From positions 6,479 through 70,478 of the forward strand of contig CAJINV010000018.1 of NCBI GenBank assembly GCA_905178155.1: a DNA stretch of 64,000 bases, given 5' to 3'. Both the position numbers and the translations under genes were made by a program. Positions 45,068-56,303 of the stretch are shown here, in pieces (the stretch's first letter is position 1; each line of letters starts with the position of its first letter). This DNA comes from Amoebophrya sp. A120. Its lineage: Eukaryota > Sar > Dinophyceae > Syndiniales > Amoebophryaceae. The notes under the pieces are model-generated. The model had not been told where the DNA came from, did not search any database, and worked only from the letters and a program-made list of their open reading frames with translations.

Positions 45068-46259
45068 TTTGTTCCTCAGGAGACACGTGTAAGTAGTTTT
45101 GGCTGTTGCGACCAAAGTGCTAAGCGTAGAAGTAATTGTAGTTGATAATTAAGTTGGTGCCTATCGTAAAGGGGCTGGCCCTCTGCCTTTGTTTATGTTT
45201 CCACAGAGGGCTGTTCTTGCTACTACTTCGATGCTACCCAAGTTTTTCTATTCTACTTGCTTCCTTCATTCTTCGGAAAAACTTTCACCTCCCATAGTTC
45301 TTTCCTAATCGCCGCCTTGTTGGATCTATCCTGGTTCGGTAAAAATTAATGACAGGCATTCGGTATCAACAGAAGCCCAAGCTTCGGCACAAGAAATCGA
45401 CTCGCTGTAGGGGAGTTAAGGGCGTGGTAAATGGGTGCTTCAAAGTTTGGACCAGTAGACACATCAAATAAATGCGGAATTATTTTCGGTCGCGCTAAGT
45501 TTGTAACTAAATTTACTTCCTCTCGTAGCGGAAAAAAATTCAAATAACCAAACAGCAGAGATCAGTACATCCTCGTAAGAGCATTCGCTTTTGCTACCTG
45601 ATGGCGTGGCAGAAAAACGACGCACGTTGCGGGCTAAAAGCGGCGCTCTCAAATGATCAAAGTTGGGCCGAGAGCTCGAGAGCTACTTGAAGATCTGAAC
45701 TCGTACTCGTTTAGGAGTGCGGGTAGATCAATATTACAGAATTCTCCAGGATGGCAGCTTGATCTCCCACGAGCGCACTGCGGTGTGCCGTGTTTCCACA
45801 CGCTTGCCTTTTCGGTAGTTTTACATCTGGAGATCTGAGCGAGCACGACCGCTTATTTTTTGTGTCATTTTTTTCTTTCTAAATTCTTACTGCACACACC
45901 CACGCGCTCAAGAGCTTCTTTTTCTTCGATCTCGGTTCTCTGCGAGGGTTCGTCGCAACAATAAGGTCGCACTCGGCCACCCAGAGACGAACATCGGCCA
46001 CGCGACTCGCTTAATACCAATGCTTCAACCTGAGCGCTTTGCTGCTCGGAGTTCTGAAAAAGATCTTGTGCAGCTGGCAGTGGCAGACCGAGAGATAGTG
46101 GCGCAGTGGTTGTTCTGCAAATTTCAACACATAGATATCACGAATCAGTTGCAGACGGTCGCGCATGTCATCTTTGCATTGTCATCAGAAGTCGCGCATC
46201 TGCAGACAAGAAACATGACGCCACCAACATGGAAAAGAAAAGACTGCCATGCCGTGGGA

Positions 46260-46400
46260 CTCGCAGTTACGACTCGGTCGACACAGGCAAGACTCCAGTG
46301 GGCCTTGTACACTGCGTTCTTGTTTCAAAATGAGACTCTGCAGCGGCAGATCGACACGTCTGTGCGAGCGCACTCGCTAATAGATCCGGTTTTTCATTAG
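46260..46400. repeat. Dispersed repeat alpha
   Basis: Starts TCGGTCGACACAGGCAAGAC and runs to the CGAGCGCACTCGCT segment. Confidence 0.7.
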
Positions 46401-46474
46401 GAGTGCCATCTACTTTCTGTTTTTCTAACGGCCTTGAATCGAGAAACGGGGCCCGTTCTCGGCGCAAAATTCGT

Positions 46475-46640
46475 AGAACAAGTTTTCGGCCGACAAAGAT
46501 CAGGCTGCCAAGATTGCCCTCGTTCGCGTCCAAAGATAGGTCACTCGAGTTTCATTGTCCACGTGCCACTTTTGGAAGCGTCGTCGACAGCCACGGTGGG
46601 CTTGCGAAAATGTAAAGAGACTAAGGACTGTCTTTTCTCT
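46475..46640. repeat. Dispersed repeat gamma
   Basis: Starts AGTTTTCGGCCGACAAAG; ends with the AAAGAGACTAAGGACTG tail. Confidence 0.75.
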
Positions 46641-47159
46641 TGAAACGTTAGGGCTTCATCTCGTCGCGAATGTCGCGGGGAAGACCAAATAAGGCACTCT
46701 AGTGCTCCACGTACGTTCTGTTCATTAAATAAGGCGCTCCAGTGCTGCGCTCTCGTTATTTATTTTGATTCGAATCCACAATCAACAACTTTATCTACGT
46801 GGCCGGAGAAGTAACAAAGCAGATGGCGGTGGCCGGCGTTAGCTCTCTATACTTCCTAATTTCAAAACCAGTGCGAGTTTTCCCTGCTACATCAAAATGT
46901 CAAAAAAACCAGTGAGATGCGTTTCCATCCCGGCCACTGTTGTCCATGCTAACTACCTTCTCAGCAGCAGTTCGGTGCGTTCTATAAAAAGCTCTTCGCC
47001 CAGTCCGACAATATAAGCTCCGAAGAAGAGGAGGAAGGCGAGCTTCTACTACTCCGAAACAATTTCACGCACTGGCTGGGATACCGTGACAAAGTAGAGC
47101 CACTGTCTGCGCTTACGCACCCTCGTTGGCGGGGGTCCATAGGGGAGAACTCAGATCCT

Positions 47160-50042
47160 TCAATGTGCGAGATCTTGGCTGGCCCGCTCCGCTTGAGCAC
47201 GCCTTTGTCCTTGTTGTGTCCCTTGTCCCTGTTGTGTTCCCTGTCCCTGTTGCGTAGTTCCTTGCTCGTGCTGTTTTTCTTGTCCCTGTTGCAGCGTCGG
47301 GTCATCGGGGGTCGTTTGTTGTCCCCCCGTGGTCCTCTGGGTCTTGGTTTGCGTTTGTTCTCCCCCCGTGGCTGGGGCCTCAACTGGAACAGTGGGCGAC
47401 GTCGTCCCACCTGTAGCTGATGAAGGTCCTCCTTCCGTTGCTCCACCAGCAGTGCACGCGTGCTGCCCCCCGCCGCCTGTTGGCCCGATTGTAATTCCAA
47501 CACTGGAACTACTAGCACCTGCAGCACCTGCTGCTGCACTACCAGTGCCCGTTCCGGCCCCAGGCAGCATCTGTGTACAAGGCGTCGTCGAAACAGCCGC
47601 GCCAGTTTTTTGCTGGTCAACTTCGCCTGGTTCTTGTAGCGCAGAGCCAGAAGAAGACCAAGACCCCACGCCGGCGCCAACAGAAGGAGAAGATATTGAC
47701 CTCGTTATTTGTCTCCCAGTTGCCGCACCTGACGCTGTTCTTGATGCGTCGGCTTGGTCCAGTTGGGTAGGAGGCACTGCTTGTCGGGACGGGGCGGGGC
47801 CTAGAACGATAATACCAGCTGATCCTTGTCCTCCCGGAGAGAAATTATCAGCACCAGCTGCTCCACCTTTTCCTGCAGGAGTAGAATTGTCAGCGGCATC
47901 TTGGGCGGCGGTAGTTGCTGCTTGTAGTCCAGACGACGCGGGGCCTGGGGGCGTCGTAGAAGTTCCCCCTGGTCCAGCACTGCCACAACTTCTGCCTCCA
48001 GAAGAACCACCTCGAGGGCCCGAACTACTAGTACCACCCTGGTGCACCCCCTTTATTGACCGACTGGCATCTTCTTCTGGAACGACACCATGTCCCCTCG
48101 TGATCTCCGCGCTGCCTGCATCCGCCGCGCTGCGATCCCGCTGCAGCGCGTCACGGAAGATCAGATCTTGGATCGGCCTATGCACTGCGAATGTGTCCGG
48201 GTCTGGAAATTTGTGACGCTCGGCGAAATGCGGATGGCGGAAACACTTCCGAATGCTGCCCAGCATGTCAACTTACCAGAACGCTTTCTCTTAGACAGTC
48301 CGCATGAGAAACTGCGTTTTTGCATGACAAAAGAGGAGGTGACTCGTGTTGGTTTGGCAATTTAGATTTTTGACGAGTATTCGCCCAAAGGTAGCACTTT
48401 TGCAGTTTCCAACTTTCCAGCTCCAGGCATTACATATGTATTGGATAAGACCAGATCTTGGTCGGCCCGCTTCGCTTGAACGCGCCCGTTCCGCTAATCA
48501 GTCCGATTACATCGTCCGGAGATAAGTCGGCGAAGAAGCTCGTCGGGTCGATCAATAGGCTATCCAAATCTTCCAGCTGCCTTCGCAACCGTTGTGCATG
48601 TGCGCTCCTCGTCACGGGCTTGCCCTCAAACTCTTTCTCCTCGCGCTGCGTAGCCATCGTGGCACTCTTGGTCCTTCCATCGCTTTCTTGATCGTCGAAG
48701 TCGGGTTGGTGTTGCTGTTCAGCGTCGGGACCTCCACTGGCGGAGAAAAAATCTTCCTCTTCACCATCCGCAGGACATGCCGCAGCTTGAGCACCGCCAG
48801 CGGCCGAAGAAGCCACATTCCCCCACAGCAGGTCCTTTTCTCCTTCCAGGAGCTCAATTTGCGGCAACCCTGCAGCAACCGTCTGTGATTCAACCCTTGC
48901 CGGGCTCACAACGGCTGCCGGCACCCTTGCACGATCCAAAGCAGCCGCTCGCCCGTAGTGCTGCTGAAGTCCTGCTGCTGCATCTGTTGCTTTCTCGGCC
49001 GAAGCCGCAGCTCTCCTATGTAAAAACGACCCCGCCCCAACCTCACGATGGGACTTCTTGTACCACACAAATAATTCCGAAGGCTCGAAAGTAAAAAAGT
49101 GACAAATTTTTCCGCCGCAATGTGGTGCAGGTTAGCAAGGACAACCGCTTAACAGGGCAATCTGCGTTTATGGTTTACAGCATCATAAATGCCAGAACAC
49201 GACTACGGAGGCCTCTCAGCATAGAGCTGCAAACCCAAACTGTATTGCAATGCATAAGGAGCTGAAGTCTGAGTGCTGTATTTCAGTGCTGCTGCGTCTC
49301 TCTTTTTGCAAAGAGCAAAAACCAGAACTCAGGCCTCGGCTAGAACTGGTGCGGCACGTGGGTGGGAATGCGCGCGATGCAAGTGCTTCCGTAGCTGTAA
49401 ACGCATACCTGTATGACAAGTCTGGGGCGTGGCGTTTCTACTTAAGATAGCAGCAACTGCTGCTGTACCATTCCCAAGATGAGCCGCGCTTCTTTCCAAC
49501 CCAGAGTCGACGTCTTCTGCATCTACACCTCGTTGCGCCTCGTCCGAGTCCAAATAGCCCTCGGGCTCAGTGGCCCGATCATCGTCAATCCAAGACAGAT
49601 TGGAATCGGTGTCCTCTTTGCCTGCCCGAGCGTTTATATTGTTCTCGAGGAAAACTTTCTGCTGCTCCAGCATGTCGGCGTCGGCGGTTCGAGCGCCAGC
49701 ACCGACCGGCGGTGGGTGGTTCAGCTCGAGCCCTTGTGGGACCACGGAACCGGCTCCGCCCCCCTGTCCTGAAGAGCTGGCGGGCTTCTCCAGATCGAAA
49801 ACTGGGCCTTCATGCGGGCCGCTGGCGGGCTCGACTGGGTGCGGCTTCTCATGAGGAGCCTCCTTGCCGAGCTGCAGTTCTGACGGCGACCCAGAGGCGA
49901 GGGCAAAGGGCTTGGTGACTGCTCGGCCGGTGAAGAAAGAACCACATTCGCCCTCAAAGTAAAGAAACACACTGACAGCGCTCGCCAGATTTGCCAGCAA
50001 CCGGCCGCACCTTGTTTTGCTGCTTTCCCCGATGATCCTCAT
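47160..50042 (-). CDS. Gene C, three-exon relative of gene B, about 721 residues
   Basis: Exons 50042-49450, 49006-48449 and 48174-47160 join in phase (2166 bases) after removing a family B and a family A introner. Exon 1 matches gene B exon 1 and continues with acidic sequence (NNINARAGKEDTDSNLSW). Exon 2 matches gene B exon 13 (LEDLDSLLIDPTSFFADLSPDDVIGLI, KRSGPTKIW). Exon 3 matches gene B exons 14-15 but lacks the family E element. It ends QAERASQDLAH in a shifted frame relative to gene B, consistent with a small indel near the stop. Low-complexity, no known domain. It looks like a compact version of gene B. Confidence 0.8.
48179..48448. mobile_element. Introner family A, 270 bp
   Basis: Same position and flanks (GGCC/GACC) as 32596-32859 in gene B, but diverged inside. 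GT...AG is possible in register. Confidence 0.85.
49012..49449. mobile_element. Introner family B, 438 bp
   Basis: Ends resemble the family B ends at 33661, with several differences; duplication GCAGC. Longest introner seen. Joins GTAAVAA to ASAEKATDAAAG in frame. Confidence 0.8.
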
Positions 50043-52799
50043 TTCGTTCCTGCTTGTTTCAGGAAACGGGTGTACTAGTTTTGGCTGTTACTATCAAAGT
50101 TCGATGCGTAGAAGTACTTGTAGTCGCTTAGGTTGGTGCCTCTCGTAAAGAAAAGCTGAAGAGGGGAACAGCAAGGCACTAGCTGGCCCCACGCTTTTGT
50201 TTGTGTTTCAACAGAGGGCTGCTCTTGCTGCTAATATTTCGATCCTAGCTGAGTTTTGGTATTGTACTTGCTTCCTCCATTCCTCGGAAACACCTCTTTG
50301 CTATCCGCCGCCTTGTTGTATCTATGCGGGCTCGCTAAAAATGAATGACAGGCATTGAATATCAACAGAAACACAAGCTTCGGGGGCACAAGAAATCGAG
50401 TCACTGTGGGGGGGGGTAAGGGCATGGTAGATAGGTTTTTGGACCAGTAGGCGCATCAAATGAAATGGAGTTTCAGGTGTGTTGCGGTTTGTATTTACTT
50501 CATCTGGTAGTGGAAAAAATTTCAAATCACTAACAGCAGAGGCCAGCGCATCCTCGTAAAGGCATTCGCTTTTGCTACCTCAGGGCGAGGCAGAAAAACG
50601 GTGCACGTTTCGGGCTAAAAGCGGCGCTTGCAAATGATCAAAGGTGGCGAGAGCTTGCAGAGCTGTGCTCGTTTTGAAGTGCGGGTAGATCAATATTACA
50701 GAACTTTCCAGGAAAGACCTGGCAACCTGATCTCCCACGAGCGCAATGCGGTGAGGGTTGTTTCCACACGCTTCTCTTTTCGGTAGTTTTACGTCTGGAG
50801 ACCTAGACGAGCACGATCTGTGTTTTTTGTGTTTTTCTTAATCTTTTCTAAATTCTTATTGCGCACGCCAACGCGCTCAACAGCTCACATAAACAGGGGC
50901 AATTCAGCCACAACTTTCTTCTTCTTCGATCTCGGTTCTCTGCGAGGTTTCGTCGCAGCAATAAAACCTCACTCGGCCAGAGATGAACATCGGCCACGCG
51001 AGCCGCTTACCAATGCTTTAAGCTGGACGCTTTTCTGCTCGGAATTCTGAAAAAGATCTTGCGCAGCTGGCAGTGCCAGACCGAGAGATAGTGTCGCAGT
51101 TGTAGTTGTTCGGCAGACTTCAATACGTAGATAGGACGAATCAGTTGCAGACGGTCGCGCGTGTCATCTTTACATTGTCATCAGAATTCGCGCATCTGCA
51201 GATAAGAAACATAACGCCAGCAACATGGAAAAGCAAGGATTGCCTGTCTTTGCGGAATTTGCAAACGAACTCTGTTGCCGTTTTTCAAGCGACGGCATGT
51301 CGCGTCTTCGTAAGTCACGGCGGAAAGATTTCGCGTCAAAGATGTGCGGCAACGTCGTGATTTCCCACAATCTAGTTATTGAAGAGGGTTTACAAGCTTA
51401 GTACATTCTACAAACTGTCAAGACCACTAGAGCAGCGCGCGCGCGGTGACCTGCTGTTGCTGCGAAAGCGTGAAACGAGGTGAATGGGCTAAATCCCACT
51501 TCTTCCAAGCTTCTTCAGATATGAGTGACTGCGGCCAAAAGGTGAGAATTATTTGAAACGAAAGCCAATATATGTATGTATGTAAATCTCGCGACAGCTT
51601 TATTGATATAATTTACCCCGGAACATCCACAACGGACGCATCTGCGTCGTTTCAGTGGCCCTGGTAAAGTTCTTTTTCTGGAAAGATATAGAGAGAAGTT
51701 CGCAAAACGGCAAAACCAATAGCGCGGCCGGGGCTGCTGACGCTACGCTCACTGCTGGGAGTTTGAAAGCAAAAGCCTTTTTGTTCTGGTGCCTCATCAT
51801 CAGAAATTATGAACCGCGAAGAACGGGCCGCACCAACTAAAGATCGAGATCGAAAGAACTTGGTCATTGCCTACAACTTAAAAGTATATTTTACAGTGTA
51901 ATATCAAATTTGAAGTCTGAGTAGATCACTGTAGCCGGAGCGAACTGCGTGGCTTTGTGATGCTAGTCCTGTAAAAGTATATATCTATGAAAGCGACTAA
52001 ATAGAGAAAACTAGGGGCCTTTTGAGGGCTAGCGCCGATGACACCCCTGAAAACCAAAAAAGTAAAGGTCTTGCTGTTCGGAACGGAGTCAGAATATCGG
52101 CATCGTGCCCTCGTGGAGGGTTGATCTTGTTGGGACGCGCGTAGCGCTGATGAATAAGTAAGACCTTTAGTGTGGGCCGTAGTGTTGTGAAAGGCAGAGC
52201 TTGATGGTAACGCATTATATTGCCGCCTCAGGGGTCGAGCTTGGAAGGGCACAAAGGAGCTCAGAGACATACTATCGTGTGAAAGGGTAGCCTAGATGAG
52301 GAAGCTGCATATCTCTGCAGCAGGTCCAGGTGCTCTGACGTGCTGAGCTTACACGGCCACGATGTAAAGCAAAACGATAGAGATCAGAAATTGTTCAGAG
52401 AAATACAACAAAAAAGTCAGAAAATATTCCACAAGCCCCTGCGGGAAACTGAAACCCCTCGCACGCCCACACCTAGGGCCCAAGGAGGTCTTACTGGCGT
52501 TGTGGTAAGTTTCAGAACGCCTACGCAACTCCACGTGGTCTGTTTGAGAAAATTCGAAGAAAAGAGGAGATGGGGGGCAGAGAAGTATAAGGCGACCGCT
52601 TCTGCAGTAGACACTACAAGCCAGCACGGACTCTAGTGCAGAAACACTTCTGTTTCTTCACCCGAGGAGGTGCTTCTGGTACTAAGTACTGCTACTCCCT
52701 ATTCTACTTCCCCCGTACGACGCTTTTCTTCCCCTTTTTTCTCATTTTCGATGTTTCTGGCACAACGGTAGCAAGAGTGGGACACTTTGGTCGCTCCGG
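50043..52799. other. Intergenic, 2.75 kb
   Basis: The first 1.2 kb is the 5' flank of gene C, paralogous to that of gene B. From about 51260 to 52799 I see no gene, no introner ends and no match to the other repeats. Short open frames lack support. Confidence 0.55.
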
Positions 52800-55598
52800 T
52801 TAGTAATCTTGGTACCCGCGAAGCATCTGTAGTTTTTCCCATTCCTCGGCAGTTTCCGGCGGCGAAAAAGAGGAGCTGGAGTAATCGTGTGCGGCCATGG
52901 GGGACGGTGGTGGCGGTGGGCCACCCAACATCGCTCTGGTCCGGTGGGGAAGGAGGCTTTCAGGCACAACAGGATTCATTTCCCTAGGACGGCCAGCAGG
53001 AGCAGCAGCTTGTGTACTCTTTGCGCCAACAGAAGCTGCTTCGCGGCAGCGCTGTTCTTCCTGCTTGGAGTCTTTAGTTTCCATGTTATCCACCGGGCCT
53101 TCACCGGGTTGAACGAAAGTGGCCTCACTGGGGTACGGCGACGGTGGAAGCTTTGAGCAGTCGTCGGGCCGTTCTTGACCAACACCTTCAAATTGACCAA
53201 ACAGCAAGACACCAGAGCTGTCACTCATTACCGGCGCCGTGGCGTTCGCGTATATATCCTATAAAATGCAAACTCGTCTGGGTCTAGGAAGTTGATGTGC
53301 CGCAACTCTCTAATTGGTGGGTACTGGAATACACAACCACAATGTGGTTGTGTATGGGCGAATGTGACATTCGCCCATACCAAATTATTGAGCTGCTACG
53401 TGTTTCTTGCTCCGCATCGCAGATTCTGTTTATTTTGGGTCACATGTACCATCAAGAGGGGTTCTTTGTGCATGCACGTGCATCACAGACATCAGGACGA
53501 TACCGGCCAAGCGTGACAAGTCTTGCATCTTAAGTCTTCCAGGCCCAGACAGGTTTGCACACGATACATCTTCGTCGTGTGCCACAACTCCTCCACCAGC
53601 TAATGTACCTGATTGCTGCCAGTGCCAGGGCAGTGCCTGGCCTCGACACACGTTCTTTGGCTACTTGTCAGCCACCGCCTGTTCGTGACAGGGAGTGCGA
53701 GACTCATTTTCGGAGGAGTCTAGCTTGTCCCAGAGCAGGACAACGGGCGCCTTTATGGCCGGGGAAACTTGCTCTTGCGCGCCTTCAAATTGCTGCTGGT
53801 AGTGGTCGTAGCGTTGCCACGGCGCAGCTTGATGGTTCTGGTCCACGAGCCGCGTCCTGGGTGCTACTGTTCTTTGGTAACCGACCGCCGGGCCGTGGAG
53901 CGAATGTAGTAGTTCATGCTGACACGATAACATCATGCCGTGCCCGTCGTGTTGGAAGAACGGGTCGGCGGGGGCTGCTCTGCCACCGCATTGTTCGCGT
54001 TGCCCTTGCAGGTGCAGCTGTGGCACTTGCTCTACCGGCGCATTTTCTCCAGCCTGATCTTCCGCGCGTCTTGCAGGATTCTTTTGTTCGTTGGATATTT
54101 TCTTCTGGGCCGCGGGGCCGCCCTGCTTCATAGTGATGATGTAGCAACGCCCCTGCGCTGGCCGTCCTTTGATATTCTCCTCGCCCGGCTTCTCGTCTGC
54201 CGCTTCATACACACGGACGCGGGCGGGCACGCCCTCGACCGTGCGGAAGGTTTGCACGGGTGGTGGAGGGCCGGCCTTGCTGCAAGGGGCCTTGGTCTGC
54301 TTCCGCGCTCTGTTGCCAGGTAGAAAAAATCTGGCCGCGGAGGCGGGCGGGAAATTGTCGGACCCGTGCTCTGGGACTGCTGCGCAGCCAGCTTCGCCGC
54401 CGCCTGGAGCATCCGCGCCCCCTCGCTTCCAGTGTGTCCTTGGCCGGGCCGGGGAGCGATTTTTTGGTCCCGGGCTGAGCGCCGGCCGCGCTAGCTGGTC
54501 CCCAGGATCGACGTGATCCCTGTCCTGCCCCTCAAGCAGGTTCTCGGCAATGTCGGGCGCGTCTATTACACTGTCAAACTCAAGGACGGGGCCGATCTCC
54601 GAACTTCTTCTCGCGGAGGCCTGGTAAAAAATTTCAAAATGGAAAGTCCATAGTATTTCGAGTAAGCGTATGTCTGCCTGTTGTATCCAGGAAAAAAACT
54701 GTGTAAGTGTAACTTTGCAGGAAGATCTAGATCAGCATCACAAATTCGTCTTGCATTACAGGAAAGACCTGTCATGCGTAGCTCGTACTATGTGGAAACG
54801 CGTACGCAAGTGGCCTATGATGCAAATCCAGCATGACACATGTGCCAGTTTTGCATTTTCTGTGTCCCAGACTTACACTTACACAGTTGTTTTCTTGCAT
54901 ATCTTGATGCTTTCCCGCAAAAAGCACACATGGTCCACGAGCAATCCTCCTGCTCATCTACAAAAAATGTGGGCGAAAAAAATGACAAAGAGCAATCTTC
55001 GAGCTGGCCCAACAAAAATCTGCAAGAAGATTATCGGCCAACTTGATCCATCGCAAGATTCTCAGCTTTTCTTGATTCCAGGTCGCACCACTAATCTGTC
55101 TATAGACGAGCATCAATTAAATTATCGTACCTGCGGCGCATCCAGGACGACAGGCTCTTTTCCCGCAGGTGCTTCCTCTACAGCAGAGCTCGCAGCAGCT
55201 CTCGTGCAGCGTCCTCCTCTGTCATTGGCCGGAGGCTGCGATGCTGTTGGCATGCCATAAGGCCGGCTTTTTCGCTCTCCTTGTTCTCGCCCCCTCGGTA
55301 GCATACCATGGCAGGCGGCCTTCCGGTGTTTGCCTTTCCGCACTGGGTTTGACGCGCTATGTTCATTTGGTACTTGGAAAAAGCGATGCCGCCGAACGTC
55401 GAATTTTACCTTCACCGACCCCTCTCTCGGGATCAAATCAGAGTCCTGCAGATCGTAGTATCTGCTCGGGTTTTTGTTCCTATTGCATTGCACCACAAGG
55501 ACCACCGCGACGAGAACGGCCAGGGCGGCGAGAAAGATCGCGACCCCGGTTACCACCCAGGCAAGCGTCGCTACCTCCTGCTGTGCTTGGTAGTAACT
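52800..55598 (-). CDS. Gene D, membrane-anchored low-complexity protein (5' end missing, in-frame TAG)
   Basis: Exons 55598-55131, 54620-53565 and 53252-52800 join in phase 0. The first intron (54621-55130) has donor CCGCAG|GTACG and acceptor TTTTTTACCAG| and contains a family D element. The second is a family A introner. The first exon has one strong membrane segment (VVTGVAIFLAALAVLVAVVL) followed by CNRNK, suggesting a type I or III single-pass protein. The rest is Pro/Gln/Ala-rich and ends PPPPSP and EEWEKLQMLRGYQDY. An in-frame TAG lies at 53658-53660, about 31 codons before the introner. The first exon is unresolved; an ATG at 55694 is a candidate. Confidence 0.6.
53259..53564. mobile_element. 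Introner family A, 306 bp, with internal palindromes
   Basis: Ends GCAAACTCGTCTGGGTCTAG and complement; 6-bp duplication TAYATC with one difference. Inside, 53330-53385 holds two adjacent near-perfect palindromes. In-register GA/AG possible, GT/AG not. Confidence 0.85.
54684..54902. mobile_element. Inverted-repeat element family D, inside an intron
   Basis: Arms AACTGTGTAAGTGTAA and complement, about 219 bp. Interior has GCATCACAAAT and GCATGACA motifs seen in the other introners. It lies within a GT-AG intron of gene D; no clear target duplication. Confidence 0.7.
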
Positions 55599-55898
55599 CT
55601 GGGCGAATCAAAGGAAAAAAAGCCAATGCCCGGTAGTCAAATAAATTTCACTAAGTGCAAAGATGTTCCACTTGCCTCGAAGTTTTCGCGCCATGACAGA
55701 AGAAGACAAAGGCTGGTAGCTTGTTGTCGTGGGAAGCTGTGGAAACTAGCTTAGGTAGCGGCTTTTGATAGCGAAAAGAGCCACTGTAGTAACTTAAGAC
55801 GCAGCCCATCAGGCTAGCGCCACGCTAAACTGCAGGCAAATATCTTTAAACTAAGTACCCAGTGGCTGCTCCTTCCCCACCGCCTTTTTGCGACAAGC

Positions 55899-56303
55899 CT
55901 ACTCATATATAAGTGAGGACTGCACCAAAAAAAAAACTTTTGGAGTTCGGGCAGCGCAAGCCATTTTTCCGCATGATAAGCGAAACCGCTCGGACGTGAA
56001 TTCAAGGGCAGTGCGGTTTCGTGCGATTGCCTCTCGGCAGACCTCGTCATCGTCACGCAATTCGAAATCCAGATGCCGCAGCGCCCGGCCGCATCGCCGC
56101 ACTGCAGCCAGGCCCAGCTCCCGGTCCCGCTGCAGTTCCGAGGAAGCAAACCTCATAGCGACACAGTCGCGACTTGTCGCCGGCCCGTGCCGGCCCTCGT
56201 TGCCAGGAACAGCGCTGTCATCTTCGTTGTCAATCGCTGAGCGAAGTACGTCTCGATTCCCCCGTAAGCGCTCGGAGGCGAACTCAAGCATTGCGGGCAC
56301 AGC
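55899..56303 (-). CDS. DUF4116-like repeat exon (last)
   Basis: Begins after a family C introner: AAVPAMLEFASERLRGNRDVLRSAI, then FASSELQRDRELGLAAVRRCGRALRHLDFELRDDDEVCREAI and ALEFTSERFR. The periodic L-x-F-A/T-S-x-x-L/F-R, D, V, A-V pattern is that of the DUF4116 family, helical repeats of unknown role common in protists. Confidence 0.75.
   Translation of the reverse strand, partial: AVPAMLEFASERLRGNRDVLRSAIDNEDDSAVPGNEGRHGPATSRDCVAMRFASSELQRDRELGLAAVRRCGRALRHLDFELRDDDEVCREAIARNRTALEFTSERFRLSCGKMACAARTPKVFFLVQSSLIYE

Larger units (their letters stand above)
45068..47159. other. Intergenic: 5' flank of gene B and 3' flank of gene C
   Basis: 45068-46240 is paralogous to 50043-51240, the 5' flank of gene C, so promoter and first exon were copied together. 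46260-46400 is repeat alpha, 46475-46640 repeat gamma, and 46640-47095 is paralogous to the 3' flank of gene B. No gene seen. Confidence 0.65.

Noticed and set aside
47329-48216. 295-codon plus-strand Pro/Ala/Val-rich frame
   Set aside because: Antisense to the Gly/Thr/Ala-rich last exon of gene C; such GC-biased repeats are often open on both strands.
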